From assembly GCF_016834655.1 (NCBI RefSeq), contig NZ_JAENHP010000032.1, positions 1-64,000 on the forward strand: a stretch of DNA of 64,000 bases, read 5' to 3'. The stretch is from Paractinoplanes ovalisporus (GTDB lineage: Bacteria > Actinomycetota > Actinomycetes > Mycobacteriales > Micromonosporaceae). Position 1 is the first letter of the stretch; each line of letters begins with the position of its first letter. Made by a program: the position numbers and the translations under genes. This document shows positions 1-7,125 of the stretch, piece after piece. The notes beneath the pieces were generated by a model. The model was given only the letters and a program-made list of their open reading frames with translations. It searched no databases and was not told the DNA's origin.

Positions 1-143
1 GCGCGGGCGGGTCATTGGGCGTGCGCGCGGGCGGGTCATTGGGCGTGCGCGCGGGCGGGTCATTGGGCGTGCGCGCGGGCGGGTCATTGGGCGTGCGCGC
101 GGGCGGGTCATTGGGCGTGCGCGCGGGTGGGTCAGGGGCGTGC
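1..143. repeat. 24-bp tandem repeat at the 3' end of the rRNA methyltransferase gene
   Basis: Five identical 24-bp units fill 1-120, and a sixth, altered unit (121-143) contains the real stop codon and last codons of the methyltransferase gene on the minus strand. The unit core is GGGTCATTGGGCGTGC. Read on the minus strand, every unit carries a TGA in the same frame as the true stop, so the array looks like repeated copies of the gene tail placed behind the gene. The array may continue beyond the left edge of the window. A partly similar GCGCTGGCGGG follows inside the coding region. Confidence 0.95.
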
Positions 144-932
144 GCGCTGGCGGGACGTCTCGTAGAGCGCGACCGTGGCCGCCGCGGCGGCGTTGAGCGA
201 GCTGGCCGCCCCGGTGATCGGGATCCGGACCAGCACGTCGGCCGCCGAGCGCCAGGCCGCGCTGAGCCCGCTCGTCTCGTTGCCGATCAGCAGCGTGGTC
301 GGGCCGGTCAGGTCGTGGTCGGCGACGTCCACCGCGCCGTGCTCGTCCGTGCCGACCAGCTGGACCCCGGAGCGCGCGGCCCACTCGAGCACGTCGTCGG
401 GACCGTCGGCCCGCATCACCGGCAGGGCGAACAGCGAACCCGTGCTGGCCCGTACGGACCGGGGATCGTACGGGTCGGCGGCGTGCCCCGAGATGACCAC
501 CGCGGCGGCGCCGAACGCGTCGGCCGAGCGGATCAGCGTGCCGACGTTGCCCGGGGTCGAGGGCCGGTCGAAGACCACCACCAGCAGATGCGGGTCGTCC
601 GCGGCGGGCAGCGGCGGCTCCTCGGGCAGGCCGACCACGGCGATCAGCTCGGCCGATTCCTTGTCGGCCAGCTCGGCGACCAGCTCGGGGGCCATCGCGA
701 CCGGGCGCGCCCCGCTCTTCTCGATCATCTCGCGGGCCCAGGCCGACAGCGACCGGCGGTCGGGATAGATCAGGTCGCGGATCTCCCAGCCGTGGTCGAC
801 GGCGAGCGAGATCGGGCGTACGCCGTGCACCAGGAACTCGCCGGAGCGGTGCCTCTTCGTACGGTTGGTGAGCAATGCCTGCCACTGCTGGAAGCTCGCG
901 TTGCGGGTGCTCACCTTCACGGCCCTGGACAC
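132..932 (-). CDS. TrmH/SpoU-family RNA methyltransferase
   Basis: This 266-residue protein is a SpoU (SPOUT-fold) 2'-O-ribose methyltransferase using S-adenosylmethionine on rRNA or tRNA; the exact target cannot be read from sequence. An N-terminal substrate-binding region (about residues 10-100, FLVHGVRPI) precedes the three SpoU motifs: motif 1 FDRPSTPGNVGTLIRSADAF with the conserved N and R, motif 2 LLIGNETSGLS, and motif 3 VRIPITGAASSLNAAAAA, which forms the trefoil-knot cofactor site. The start is GTG at 932; no strong ribosome site is seen, and a second GTG lies four codons in. The last codons and stop lie within the 24-bp repeat array at the window edge. It is divergent from the ROK kinase gene. 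Confidence 0.93.
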   Translation of the reverse strand: MSRAVKVSTRNASFQQWQALLTNRTKRHRSGEFLVHGVRPISLAVDHGWEIRDLIYPDRRSLSAWAREMIEKSGARPVAMAPELVAELADKESAELIAVVGLPEEPPLPAADDPHLLVVVFDRPSTPGNVGTLIRSADAFGAAAVVISGHAADPYDPRSVRASTGSLFALPVMRADGPDDVLEWAARSGVQLVGTDEHGAVDVADHDLTGPTTLLIGNETSGLSAAWRSAADVLVRIPITGAASSLNAAAAATVALYETSRQRARP

Positions 933-980
933 CGCAGCGACGATACCGGGTCACAATTGCTGTGCGAGGAGGTGTACTCC

Positions 981-1751
981 GTGCAAACTGGCGGCGTGGC
1001 TTTCACCCTGACGATCGACTGTGGCGGCGGCGGCATCAAGGGTTCCGTGCTCGACGAGGCGGGGACCATGCGCGCCCAGCCGTTGCGCGTGCCGACCCCG
1101 TACCCGTTGCCCCCCGAGCTCTTCGTGAAGACCCTGGTGCAGCTCGGCGAGCGGCTGCCGTCCCACGACCGGGTCACCGTCGGCATGCCGGGCATGCTGC
1201 GGCACGGCGTGGTGGTCGCGACGCCGCACTACATCACCCGTTCCGGCCCGCGGACGAGGATCGACCCCGAGCTGCAGGACGCGTGGTTCGGGTTCGACGC
1301 CCGTACGGCCCTCGAAGACGCGTTCGGCCGCCCCACGCTGGTGCTCAACGACGCCGAGGTGCACGGGGCCGGTGTGGTGGCCGGCACCGGCTGCGAACTG
1401 GTGCTCACCCTGGGGACGGGGCTGGGCTGCGCGCTCTTCGACGGCGGTTCGCTCGCACCGCATCTGGAGATGAGCCAGGCCCCCGTACGGTGGGGAATGT
1501 CCTACGACACGTACATCGGCGAGCATGAGCGTCGTCGTCTCGGTGACGCTCTCTGGTCCCGCCGCGTGCGCAACGTCGTCGAGGGGCTGCGGCCGGTGTT
1601 CCTGTGGGACCGGCTCTATCTCGGTGGTGGCAACTCGCGCCTGATCACCCCGACCCAGCTCGCGCGCATGGGTGACGACGTGGTGGTCGTGCCGAACACG
1701 GCCGGCATCGTGGGCGGCGTGCGCGCCTGGACGCTGGGGCCGACCCGCTGA
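981..1751 (+). CDS. ROK-family sugar kinase, polyphosphate-glucokinase-like
   Basis: The 256-residue protein has the ROK/hexokinase ATPase fold. The N-terminal phosphate loop is IDCGGGGIKGSVLDEAG, closest in form to actinobacterial polyphosphate glucokinases. The conserved central Asp is in LVLNDAEVHGAG, and the second phosphate loop is LTLGTGLGCALFDGG. The ROK zinc site is absent, as is usual for polyphosphate/ATP glucokinases. The likely role is phosphorylation of glucose or a related sugar in the cytoplasm. I chose GTG 981 because a strong AGGAGG (967-972) sits 8 bases upstream; the frame stays open further upstream but only as antisense of the methyltransferase gene. The HAD hydrolase follows after 1 base, so the two are probably co-transcribed. 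Confidence 0.88.
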   Translation: MQTGGVAFTLTIDCGGGGIKGSVLDEAGTMRAQPLRVPTPYPLPPELFVKTLVQLGERLPSHDRVTVGMPGMLRHGVVVATPHYITRSGPRTRIDPELQDAWFGFDARTALEDAFGRPTLVLNDAEVHGAGVVAGTGCELVLTLGTGLGCALFDGGSLAPHLEMSQAPVRWGMSYDTYIGEHERRRLGDALWSRRVRNVVEGLRPVFLWDRLYLGGGNSRLITPTQLARMGDDVVVVPNTAGIVGGVRAWTLGPTR

Positions 1752-1752
1752 C

Positions 1753-2478
1753 ATGCGACCCGCTGCGATCCTGCTCGACTTCGGCGGCGTGCTGGCCGAC
1801 GCGCCGCCGCAGCGCACCGCGCCGCCCGGGCTCGTGCTGCGCATCTTCAACCTGACCCATGGCACGCTGACCCCGGGGGAGATCCAGCGGTCGCTCACCG
1901 AGGGTGCGGTCGCCTACGCCGCGTGGCGTGACGAGGACTGGCCGGACGAGCTGAGCCAGGCCGAGGTGTGGGAACGGTTCATCCTGCCCGGGTGGCCGCC
2001 GGCGGCCCAGGTTCCCGTACGCGGTGCGGTGCGCAAACTGAGTTACGAGTGGGCCTGGCGGGACACGTGGGCGCTGCGCCCCGGCATTCCCGAGGCGCTG
2101 CACGCCGCCCACGACGCCGGCATCGTGCTGGCGGTCGTGTCGAACACCCTGTCGGGCTCCGCCCACCGCGACTTCCTCGACAAGTCGTGCCTGGGCGACC
2201 TGTTCGCCACGCAGATCTACAGCGACGAGGCCGGCGTCCGCAAACCCAACCCCCAGATGATCTGGAACGCCACCGACGAGCTGGGCCTCGACCCGGCCGC
2301 CTGCTGGTTCGTGGGCGACACCCCGCGCCGTGACATCGTCTGCGGCCGCCGGGCCGGCATCGGCCGGGCCGTGCTGATGCCCTCGCCCCGCACCCGCTCC
2401 GAGCCGGGTGGCCCCACCCCCGACGACACGGTCGAGGACGGTTTCGGCCTGTTGACCCTGATCGAGAAGAACCTCTAG
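1753..2478 (+). CDS. HAD-superfamily hydrolase
   Basis: This 241-residue protein is a haloacid-dehalogenase-type phosphatase. Motif I is LLDFGGVLAD, with the nucleophile Asp but Gly in place of the usual second Asp, as in a subset of the family. Motif II is VVSNTLSG, motif III Lys lies in VRKPNPQMI, and motif IV is FVGDTPRRDI. A cap of about 90 residues lies between motifs I and II. It begins 1 base after the ROK kinase stop, so translational coupling and a joint sugar-phosphate role are plausible but not shown. Its TAG stop shares CTAG with the convergent glycosyltransferase-like gene. Confidence 0.9.
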   Translation: MRPAAILLDFGGVLADAPPQRTAPPGLVLRIFNLTHGTLTPGEIQRSLTEGAVAYAAWRDEDWPDELSQAEVWERFILPGWPPAAQVPVRGAVRKLSYEWAWRDTWALRPGIPEALHAAHDAGIVLAVVSNTLSGSAHRDFLDKSCLGDLFATQIYSDEAGVRKPNPQMIWNATDELGLDPAACWFVGDTPRRDIVCGRRAGIGRAVLMPSPRTRSEPGGPTPDDTVEDGFGLLTLIEKNL

Positions 2479-3728
2479 CTCTGGGCGGTCCGCATCGCCA
2501 CGTGCGACAGGCCCAGCTCGGCCAGCGCCTTCTCGGGGTCGTCGAGGCAGGACGAGCGCTGGCTCAGGAACCGCCCCCAGGTGACCAGGTCTTCGCGCCA
2601 CGCCCCGACGAACGACGCGCACAGCCAGGGGTTGATGTCGAGGCTGCGGGCGCGTGCCGCCCGCAGCGACGCCTTCATCAGCTCCCGGCGCGGCGGGTCG
2701 TCGACGTGGTCGTCGAGCCGGTCGAGCACATAGCTGAGCAGACCCTGGCGGCGGGACAAGAAGTCGCCCCAGAAACCCGCGTCGCCGGACTTCGGCTGGG
2801 AGCCGCCATCGAGCAGCCAGAACAGGCCTTCGGCGAGCGTGTCACCCAGTTCCTCTCCGGTGGCGCGGCCGGCCGAGGCGAACGGGTCGTAGGAGCGCTG
2901 GTACATCGAGCCCGAGACGGCCGCTTTGAACGGCACTCCGTCGCCGAGCAGGAAGAACCAGTCCTCGTTGTAGATGTTCGGGAAGAACGAGCGGGTCTGC
3001 GTGGGGTCGACGATCATGGCGCCGCCGCCGATGAAGCTGTCCTGGACGCCGCCGACGGCCCGGTAGGCGTGACAGACCACGGAGTTGTCGGGGTAGCCGG
3101 TGTTCTGCAGCCCGACCGCCCGGAACTCCCCGCTGTCGAGGTGGCGGGCCGCGCCGTTCAGTTCGACCGCCCGCAGCTTGGCGATGTCGTCGTCCAGGAA
3201 CAGCACCCGGCTCCAGCCGATCATGCGGCCCAGCAGCAGGCCCAGGTTGCGTTTGAGGCTGAGGTCGCTGCCGTGCACGAAGCCGTTGCGGGCCAGCACC
3301 TCGTCGCTGCGGAACCGGGGCATGTCGGGCCGGTTCTCGTGCAGGTCGACCGCGATGACGTCGACGCCGAACTCGTCGCCCAGCTCGACGGCGCGCCACG
3401 CCTGGGCCGGCCCGCTGCAGAGGGCGACGAGCCGGCAGCCGAGCTCCTGGGCGGCCGCCATCGCGTCGCGCAGCGCGTGGTGCGGCCGGAACGTCGGCAC
3501 GACGATGGCGTCGATGCGGCGCTCGACTCTTTCGGGGAGGCAACCGTGGCCGGGCGAGTCGTGCGAGGGCTGATCCGGCTCACCCCCGCGGTCGGGCGTG
3601 TCGGTGCGGTCGACCAGTGCGGCCGGCAGGAACGAGAGCAGGTGGGTATGAGAGCCGTGGTGCAGTTCCTGGGCGCTCGGTGCGGGGACGGGCAGGTCTC
3701 GAACCACCGGGCGGACGGCGCGCGTCAT
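2475..3728 (-). CDS. Glycosyltransferase-like protein (GT-A type)
   Basis: A 417-residue protein that I do not recognise as a named family but which looks like a GT-A nucleotide-sugar enzyme. IDAIVVPTFRPHHALRDAM opens a Rossmann-like half, VLFLDDDIAKL provides a D-x-D metal motif, and a later FPNIYNEDWFFLLGDGVPF resembles the acidic acceptor-site motif of family 2 glycosyltransferases. The first 60 residues are low-complexity and the C-terminal third is helical. There are no membrane segments. I chose the ATG at 3728 because it forms an ATGA overlap with the stop of the upstream XRE gene, with GGAGAAGAG before it; a start six codons upstream is also open. The overlap makes the two genes a coupled pair. 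Confidence 0.7.
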   Translation of the reverse strand: MTRAVRPVVRDLPVPAPSAQELHHGSHTHLLSFLPAALVDRTDTPDRGGEPDQPSHDSPGHGCLPERVERRIDAIVVPTFRPHHALRDAMAAAQELGCRLVALCSGPAQAWRAVELGDEFGVDVIAVDLHENRPDMPRFRSDEVLARNGFVHGSDLSLKRNLGLLLGRMIGWSRVLFLDDDIAKLRAVELNGAARHLDSGEFRAVGLQNTGYPDNSVVCHAYRAVGGVQDSFIGGGAMIVDPTQTRSFFPNIYNEDWFFLLGDGVPFKAAVSGSMYQRSYDPFASAGRATGEELGDTLAEGLFWLLDGGSQPKSGDAGFWGDFLSRRQGLLSYVLDRLDDHVDDPPRRELMKASLRAARARSLDINPWLCASFVGAWREDLVTWGRFLSQRSSCLDDPEKALAELGLSHVAMRTAQS

Positions 3729-4822
3729 TCGCTCTTCTCCGACCATGTGTGGAGCACCGTGTGGGGGTTGTTCCAGTCGGGAGTCACCACGACCCGTTCA
3801 TTCAGCACCGGCACCCGGAAGAGGATGCTGTACGAGTCGTGGTCGCCGAACCGGTGCTCGAGAAAGTCCGCGTTCTTGTCCCGGAGTTCCCTGTCGGTCA
3901 GCGCACGGACCGTGCCCAGCACCCCGCGGCCGAACATCCCGTTGCAGAGCGTCACGGTCCGCTCGGAGTTGTACGGATTCGGTCCTCGGAAGAAGTAGCC
4001 CACGTCTTCCAGCAGCACCTGCCGATCGCCGTCCTGCTCGACCACCGGCGTGTACGACTGTGACGCGTCGTCGGTCACCCGGAAACACCCTCGGTTCATC
4101 GGGTGCTTCTCGGAGATCTGGGTGATCGGTGCGTTGATCCGCCACATGATGTCCTTCGACGCCGCGTTCCAGTCCACACCACCGAGAACGACCAAGTGCC
4201 CCGTCGTGTCGTCACGGCGCAGGCTGGCGACGCTGCGGAACTCGACCCGGAGATCCGGGTTGACCGCACGGATGTGCCCGTAGAGCTCGAGCAGCGCGTC
4301 GAGATCGGTGAGCCGGGACAGTTCCGAGTAGTCGGGGTCGGCCGGATCGCCGTGCGGCACCACGGCCAGTTCCTTCGGCGGCAGCTGAGGGCAGACCAGG
4401 ACGACCGGCCGCTCGGGGTCGGCATTGGGGAAGTACCACGGTCCGCGGCCGACCAGGGTGTCGCGGTTGACCCAGTTCACCGCGGGCGAGTCACCGGCGG
4501 CCGCGTCACGCAGACGGGTCAACCGGCCCAGAAGCTCGGCGCGCTGAGCGACCTCGACCGGCGCCAGGTCGCGCTCGGGGAGGAGCCGAAAGGGCTTCTT
4601 CTCCACTGACCGCGGAGTGCTGAAGAACGTCGCGTACTGCTCGATGCGCTCGATCGGTGGCGTCACCGGGTCGACCGGGCGCTCCCACGAGGAGATCAGC
4701 GCGATGCTGCAATCCAAGGCGCGCGCCAGGTTTCCCTGTGTGATCTTCAGGCCCAGGCCGTCGAGGCGGAGGTTTCGCAGCCGGGCGGAGAGCTCGACAG
4801 CCGGATCTTCAGTTGGCTGCAC
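3725..4822 (-). CDS. XRE-type regulator with large C-terminal sensor-like domain
   Basis: This 365-residue protein starts with a helix-turn-helix of XRE type (about residues 12-65, NLARALDCSIALISSWERP) and continues with about 290 residues of unrecognised alpha/beta domain (PVVLVCPQLPPKELAVV, then GHLVVLGGVDWNAASKDIM), possibly a nucleotide or sugar-nucleotide sensor. The usual XRE repressor is much shorter. The start is GTG 4822, 8 bases after AGGAGG (4831-4836); a GTG at 4831 abuts that site too closely. A 21-bp palindrome lies directly upstream of the ribosome site, suggesting autoregulation. It is coupled by ATGA to the glycosyltransferase-like gene, which it may control along with the small genes on the other side. 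Confidence 0.75.
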   Translation of the reverse strand: MQPTEDPAVELSARLRNLRLDGLGLKITQGNLARALDCSIALISSWERPVDPVTPPIERIEQYATFFSTPRSVEKKPFRLLPERDLAPVEVAQRAELLGRLTRLRDAAAGDSPAVNWVNRDTLVGRGPWYFPNADPERPVVLVCPQLPPKELAVVPHGDPADPDYSELSRLTDLDALLELYGHIRAVNPDLRVEFRSVASLRRDDTTGHLVVLGGVDWNAASKDIMWRINAPITQISEKHPMNRGCFRVTDDASQSYTPVVEQDGDRQVLLEDVGYFFRGPNPYNSERTVTLCNGMFGRGVLGTVRALTDRELRDKNADFLEHRFGDHDSYSILFRVPVLNERVVVTPDWNNPHTVLHTWSEKSE

Positions 4823-4837
4823 CGCTGTCACCTCCTA

Positions 4838-4858
4838 ATTTCAGCTCTGGACTGAAAT
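4838..4858. promoter_or_regulatory. Palindromic operator ATTTCAG-N7-CTGAAAT
   Basis: A perfect 7-bp inverted repeat with a 7-bp centre (ATTTCAGctctggaCTGAAAT) lies immediately upstream of the ribosome binding site of the XRE regulator. The same CTGAAA word recurs at 5021-5041 and 5252-5267, between the small genes on the plus strand. The simplest reading is a binding site for the neighbouring XRE protein acting on divergent promoters; that is inference. Confidence 0.6.
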
Positions 4859-5063
4859 GTTATACCGCCTGCGTCTCGCGAAGTCGAGCGATTTGGGAGT
4901 CGCAACCTGCTCACCGTGGGCGATGTGCAGGTTGTGCGGGAGGATCATTGAAAAAGCTTGCATGGATTGCCTTGAGGCGAACTGGAAGCTTAACCTGATA
5001 TCAAGAGTCATAAAGTCAACAGCTGAAATTCTAGCTGAAAGACTGCGGGAGGTGGCCCCGTGA
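4857..5063 (+). CDS. Possible small cysteine-rich protein
   Basis: A 68-codon frame whose middle has a CX2CX7CX2C pattern (CRLCGRIIEKACMDC), the spacing of a small zinc knuckle. It ends in a GTGA overlap with the start of a 31-codon frame, with GGGAGG before that start, which suggests translational coupling. Against it: the first ATG has no ribosome site, third-position GC is only about 60 percent (well below the neighbours), and CTGAAA operator words lie inside it. An internal ATG just before the first Cys is an alternative start. It may instead be an AT-richer regulatory region or acquired DNA. Confidence 0.3.
   Translation: MLYRLRLAKSSDLGVATCSPWAMCRLCGRIIEKACMDCLEANWKLNLISRVIKSTAEILAERLREVAP
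5021..5041. promoter_or_regulatory. Direct repeat of AGCTGAAA boxes
   Basis: AGCTGAAAT at 5021-5029 and AGCTGAAAG at 5033-5041 are repeated at 12-bp spacing, about 20 bp before the start of the 31-codon frame. They match the half-site of the palindrome next to the XRE regulator, so they may be part of the same regulon. Confidence 0.45.
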
Positions 5064-5155
5064 AGCTCCCCAGGATCCGACCTTCGATCCGCGCTCCGAC
5101 CCGACAGAGTCGTCCGGTGACCGATCCGCCGACCGTGACCGATCTCAGCGGCTGA
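5060..5155 (+). CDS. Possible 31-residue basic peptide
   Basis: A GTG start at 5060 follows GGGAGG (5048-5053) by 6 bases and overlaps the stop of the upstream cysteine-rich frame as GTGA. The peptide is rich in Arg and Pro (MKLPRIRPSIRAPTRQSRP...), has no cysteine or membrane segment, and ends at TGA 5153-5155. Third-position GC is nearer to genomic than that of the upstream frame. The ribosome site and coupling argue for translation; the short length and lack of a recognisable family keep confidence low. Confidence 0.3.
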   Translation: MKLPRIRPSIRAPTRQSRPVTDPPTVTDLSG

Positions 5156-5251
5156 GCCCCAGCGTGACAGGGCCCCGCAACGGCGTCCTCCGCGAGGCGT
5201 CGAAAGCGAAGCACCCCCGGTGGCAGCCGAAGGTGCTCCCGAAGTGGTGAT

Positions 5252-5267
5252 TTCAGGGCTAGCTGAA
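5252..5267. promoter_or_regulatory. TTCAG-N6-CTGAA inverted repeat
   Basis: TTCAGGGCTAGCTGAA is an imperfect palindrome built of the same TTTCAG/CTGAAA words as the operator beside the XRE regulator. It ends 13 bp before the ATG of the two-helix membrane protein and touches its probable ribosome site (GAAGGG). It could place that gene under the same repressor. Confidence 0.4.
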
Positions 5268-5280
5268 GGGCACTCACTCC

Positions 5281-5523
5281 ATGTCTAGTGTAGACCGTTT
5301 TCAAACCATTTACCTGGCCTCCGCCGACGCGGCGAGCCCCCTCGGCGGTCGTTTCGTGATCATCATGGTGGCGATCGGCGTTCTGATCCTGACCGCCAAG
5401 CAGATGAGCCGCGCGGTCGGCCCGGTCGTCGGGATCCTCAAGGCCGCCCTGGCCGCGGTCGCGAGCTTCGCGCTGATCGCGGTCGCGGTCGCGCTTCTCG
5501 TGTTCGCCCTCCTCGCGCAGTGA
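5281..5523 (+). CDS. Small membrane protein with two transmembrane helices
   Basis: The 80-residue protein has two hydrophobic segments, about residues 24-40 (GRFVIIMVAIGVLILTA) and 52-78 (ILKAALAAVASFALIAVAVALL), joined by a short basic loop (KQMSRAVGP), with a polar 20-residue N-terminus. I know no named family for it. ATG 5281 is preceded by GAAGGG at 5266-5271. A CTGAAA-type palindrome abuts the ribosome site, so it may belong to the regulon of the divergent XRE gene. Two-helix proteins next to such regulators are sometimes holin- or toxin-like, but nothing here proves that. Confidence 0.55.
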   Translation: MSSVDRFQTIYLASADAASPLGGRFVIIMVAIGVLILTAKQMSRAVGPVVGILKAALAAVASFALIAVAVALLVFALLAQ

Positions 5524-5640
5524 TCTAGGACCTATCCGGTGCGCGGCTGCCCGGCTCGGATCGACAGCCGCGTGCCGCGCAGGGAGTATCGATCCTCAGG
5601 GGGTCACCCGGAAGGGTGCCGGGGGGAGGGCGAACAGTAC

Positions 5641-6156
5641 GTGACCGGGGTGCGGATAACGGAGGCGAACGAGCAGGACGTCGAGAAGTTCGTCCGGGAC
5701 GAGGATGACCGGGATTTCTTCCTCGACCGCCTTCGTCGTCGAGGCGCGCAGGGCGGGAGGGTCTTTCTCGCCATCGACGGCGATCGCGCTGTCGGATACG
5801 TCTACCTACGGCTGGAGACCGCTGAGGAACTCAAGCTGCGGTTGCTGTTGAACAAGGCGCCGCTGCTGGAGAGGCTGCGGGTGGAACGGGAGAACCGGCT
5901 CCAGGGAATCGGTCGGATGCTCGTGACCATGGCGGAGGCGACCGCATGGGTACACCGGCGCCGGCAGGTTGCGTTGGGCGTGGTGGTCGCGCGGAAGCCG
6001 AAGTCTCCGGTGCCGACGAGCCCGATCGGCTTCTACCGCAAGCTTGGTTACTCGGAGTGGCGATTCGGCCGCATCAAGACGTACAAGGATGGCCGAAAGA
6101 GCGAAATCGAATACTGTCGCGTGTTCGTCAAGAAGCTGACTCCGCCGACCGCGTAG
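5641..6156 (+). CDS. GNAT-family N-acetyltransferase
   Basis: This 171-residue protein has the GNAT fold: VRITEANEQDVEKFV at the N-terminus, the beta-4 strand AVGYVYLRL, and an acetyl-CoA-binding region centred on ENRLQGIGRMLVTMAEATAW, where QGIGRML matches the Q/R-x-x-G-x-G/A loop. The C-terminal IGFYRKLGYSEW is the usual GNAT ending, followed by a Lys-rich tail. GTG 5641 follows GGGGGGAGGG by about 10 bases. The substrate is unknown. The GalE gene starts 9 bases after its stop, suggesting co-transcription. Confidence 0.85.
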   Translation: MTGVRITEANEQDVEKFVRDEDDRDFFLDRLRRRGAQGGRVFLAIDGDRAVGYVYLRLETAEELKLRLLLNKAPLLERLRVERENRLQGIGRMLVTMAEATAWVHRRRQVALGVVVARKPKSPVPTSPIGFYRKLGYSEWRFGRIKTYKDGRKSEIEYCRVFVKKLTPPTA

Positions 6157-6165
6157 GTTGCGGCG

Positions 6166-7125
6166 GTGACCTGGATCGTGACCGGCGGCGCGGGCTACAT
6201 CGGCGCGCACGTCGTGCGGCGGATGCGCGTATCCGGCCTGGATGCGGTGGTCTTCGACGACCTGTCCGGCGGCCGGGCCGACCGGCTCCCCGGCGACGTC
6301 GAGCTGGTGCGGGGCTCGATCACCGAACCCGACGACGTGAACCGGCTTCTCCGGGGGCGCCGGGTCGACGGCGTGATCCACCTGGCCGCGCTCAAGTCGG
6401 TGGCCGAGTCGGTCGCGGAGCCCGGGCGGTACCAGTCCGTCAACGTCGACGGCATGAAACACCTCCTGTACGCGATGCGTGAGGCCGGCGTATCGAGGAT
6501 GGTCTTCTCGTCATCGGCCGCGGTCTACGGTCGGCCCGCCGGGGGGACGGTTTCCGAGCGGTCCCGCGCCAACCCGATCAACCCGTACGGCCGCACCAAG
6601 CTCGACGGCGAGCGCCTGATCAAGGAGTACGGCATCCGGTCGGTCGTCCTGCGGCAGTTCAACGTCATCGGCGCCGGCACCCACCCGCATGCGGCCGACA
6701 CCGGCACCACGAACCTGCTGCCCGCCGTGTTCCGGGCGATGGCGCCCGGCGCCGAACCGGTTGCCGTCCTGGGCGACCGTTACGACACCCCGACCGGCAC
6801 CGGGGTCCGCGACTACGTCCATGTCGCCGATGTGGTGCGGATCTACCTGGACGCCATCGACCATCTGCGGTCGGGCGCGGGTGAGGACCAGTTGATCGTC
6901 AACGTGGGCACGGGTGCCGGGCACAGCGTCCGCGATGTGCTGAACGCGGTCGGCGAGGCCGCGGACCGGCCGGTGCCGTTCCGCATCGCTCCACCGCGCG
7001 ACGGCGATGTTCCCGCGATCGTGGCCCGGACCGCGCGCGCCGCGCAGCGCCTGCACTGGAAGGCGGAGCTCAGCTTCGCCGAGGCCGTCCGGTCCGCGTG
7101 GGAGGCGTGGCCGGTCAGCGGTTGA
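6166..7125 (+). CDS. galE: UDP-glucose 4-epimerase
   Basis: The 319-residue extended SDR protein interconverts UDP-glucose and UDP-galactose with bound NAD. TGGAGYIGAHVVRRM is the nucleotide-binding glycine motif, VFSSSAAVYGRP supplies the catalytic Ser, and NPYGRTKLDGERLI holds the Tyr-x-x-x-Lys pair. FNVIGAGTHPHA and VRDYVHVADV are GalE signatures, though the latter usually reads RDYIHV. It starts at GTG 6166. Length is slightly under the E. coli enzyme (338). Its last 11 bases overlap the end of the convergent methyltransferase gene. Confidence 0.93.
   Translation: MTWIVTGGAGYIGAHVVRRMRVSGLDAVVFDDLSGGRADRLPGDVELVRGSITEPDDVNRLLRGRRVDGVIHLAALKSVAESVAEPGRYQSVNVDGMKHLLYAMREAGVSRMVFSSSAAVYGRPAGGTVSERSRANPINPYGRTKLDGERLIKEYGIRSVVLRQFNVIGAGTHPHAADTGTTNLLPAVFRAMAPGAEPVAVLGDRYDTPTGTGVRDYVHVADVVRIYLDAIDHLRSGAGEDQLIVNVGTGAGHSVRDVLNAVGEAADRPVPFRIAPPRDGDVPAIVARTARAAQRLHWKAELSFAEAVRSAWEAWPVSG

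Noticed and set aside
15..980. Open frame continuing upstream of the ROK kinase to the window edge
   Set aside because: It is antisense to the SpoU methyltransferase and the 24-bp array; the kinase has its own ribosome site and GTG at 981.
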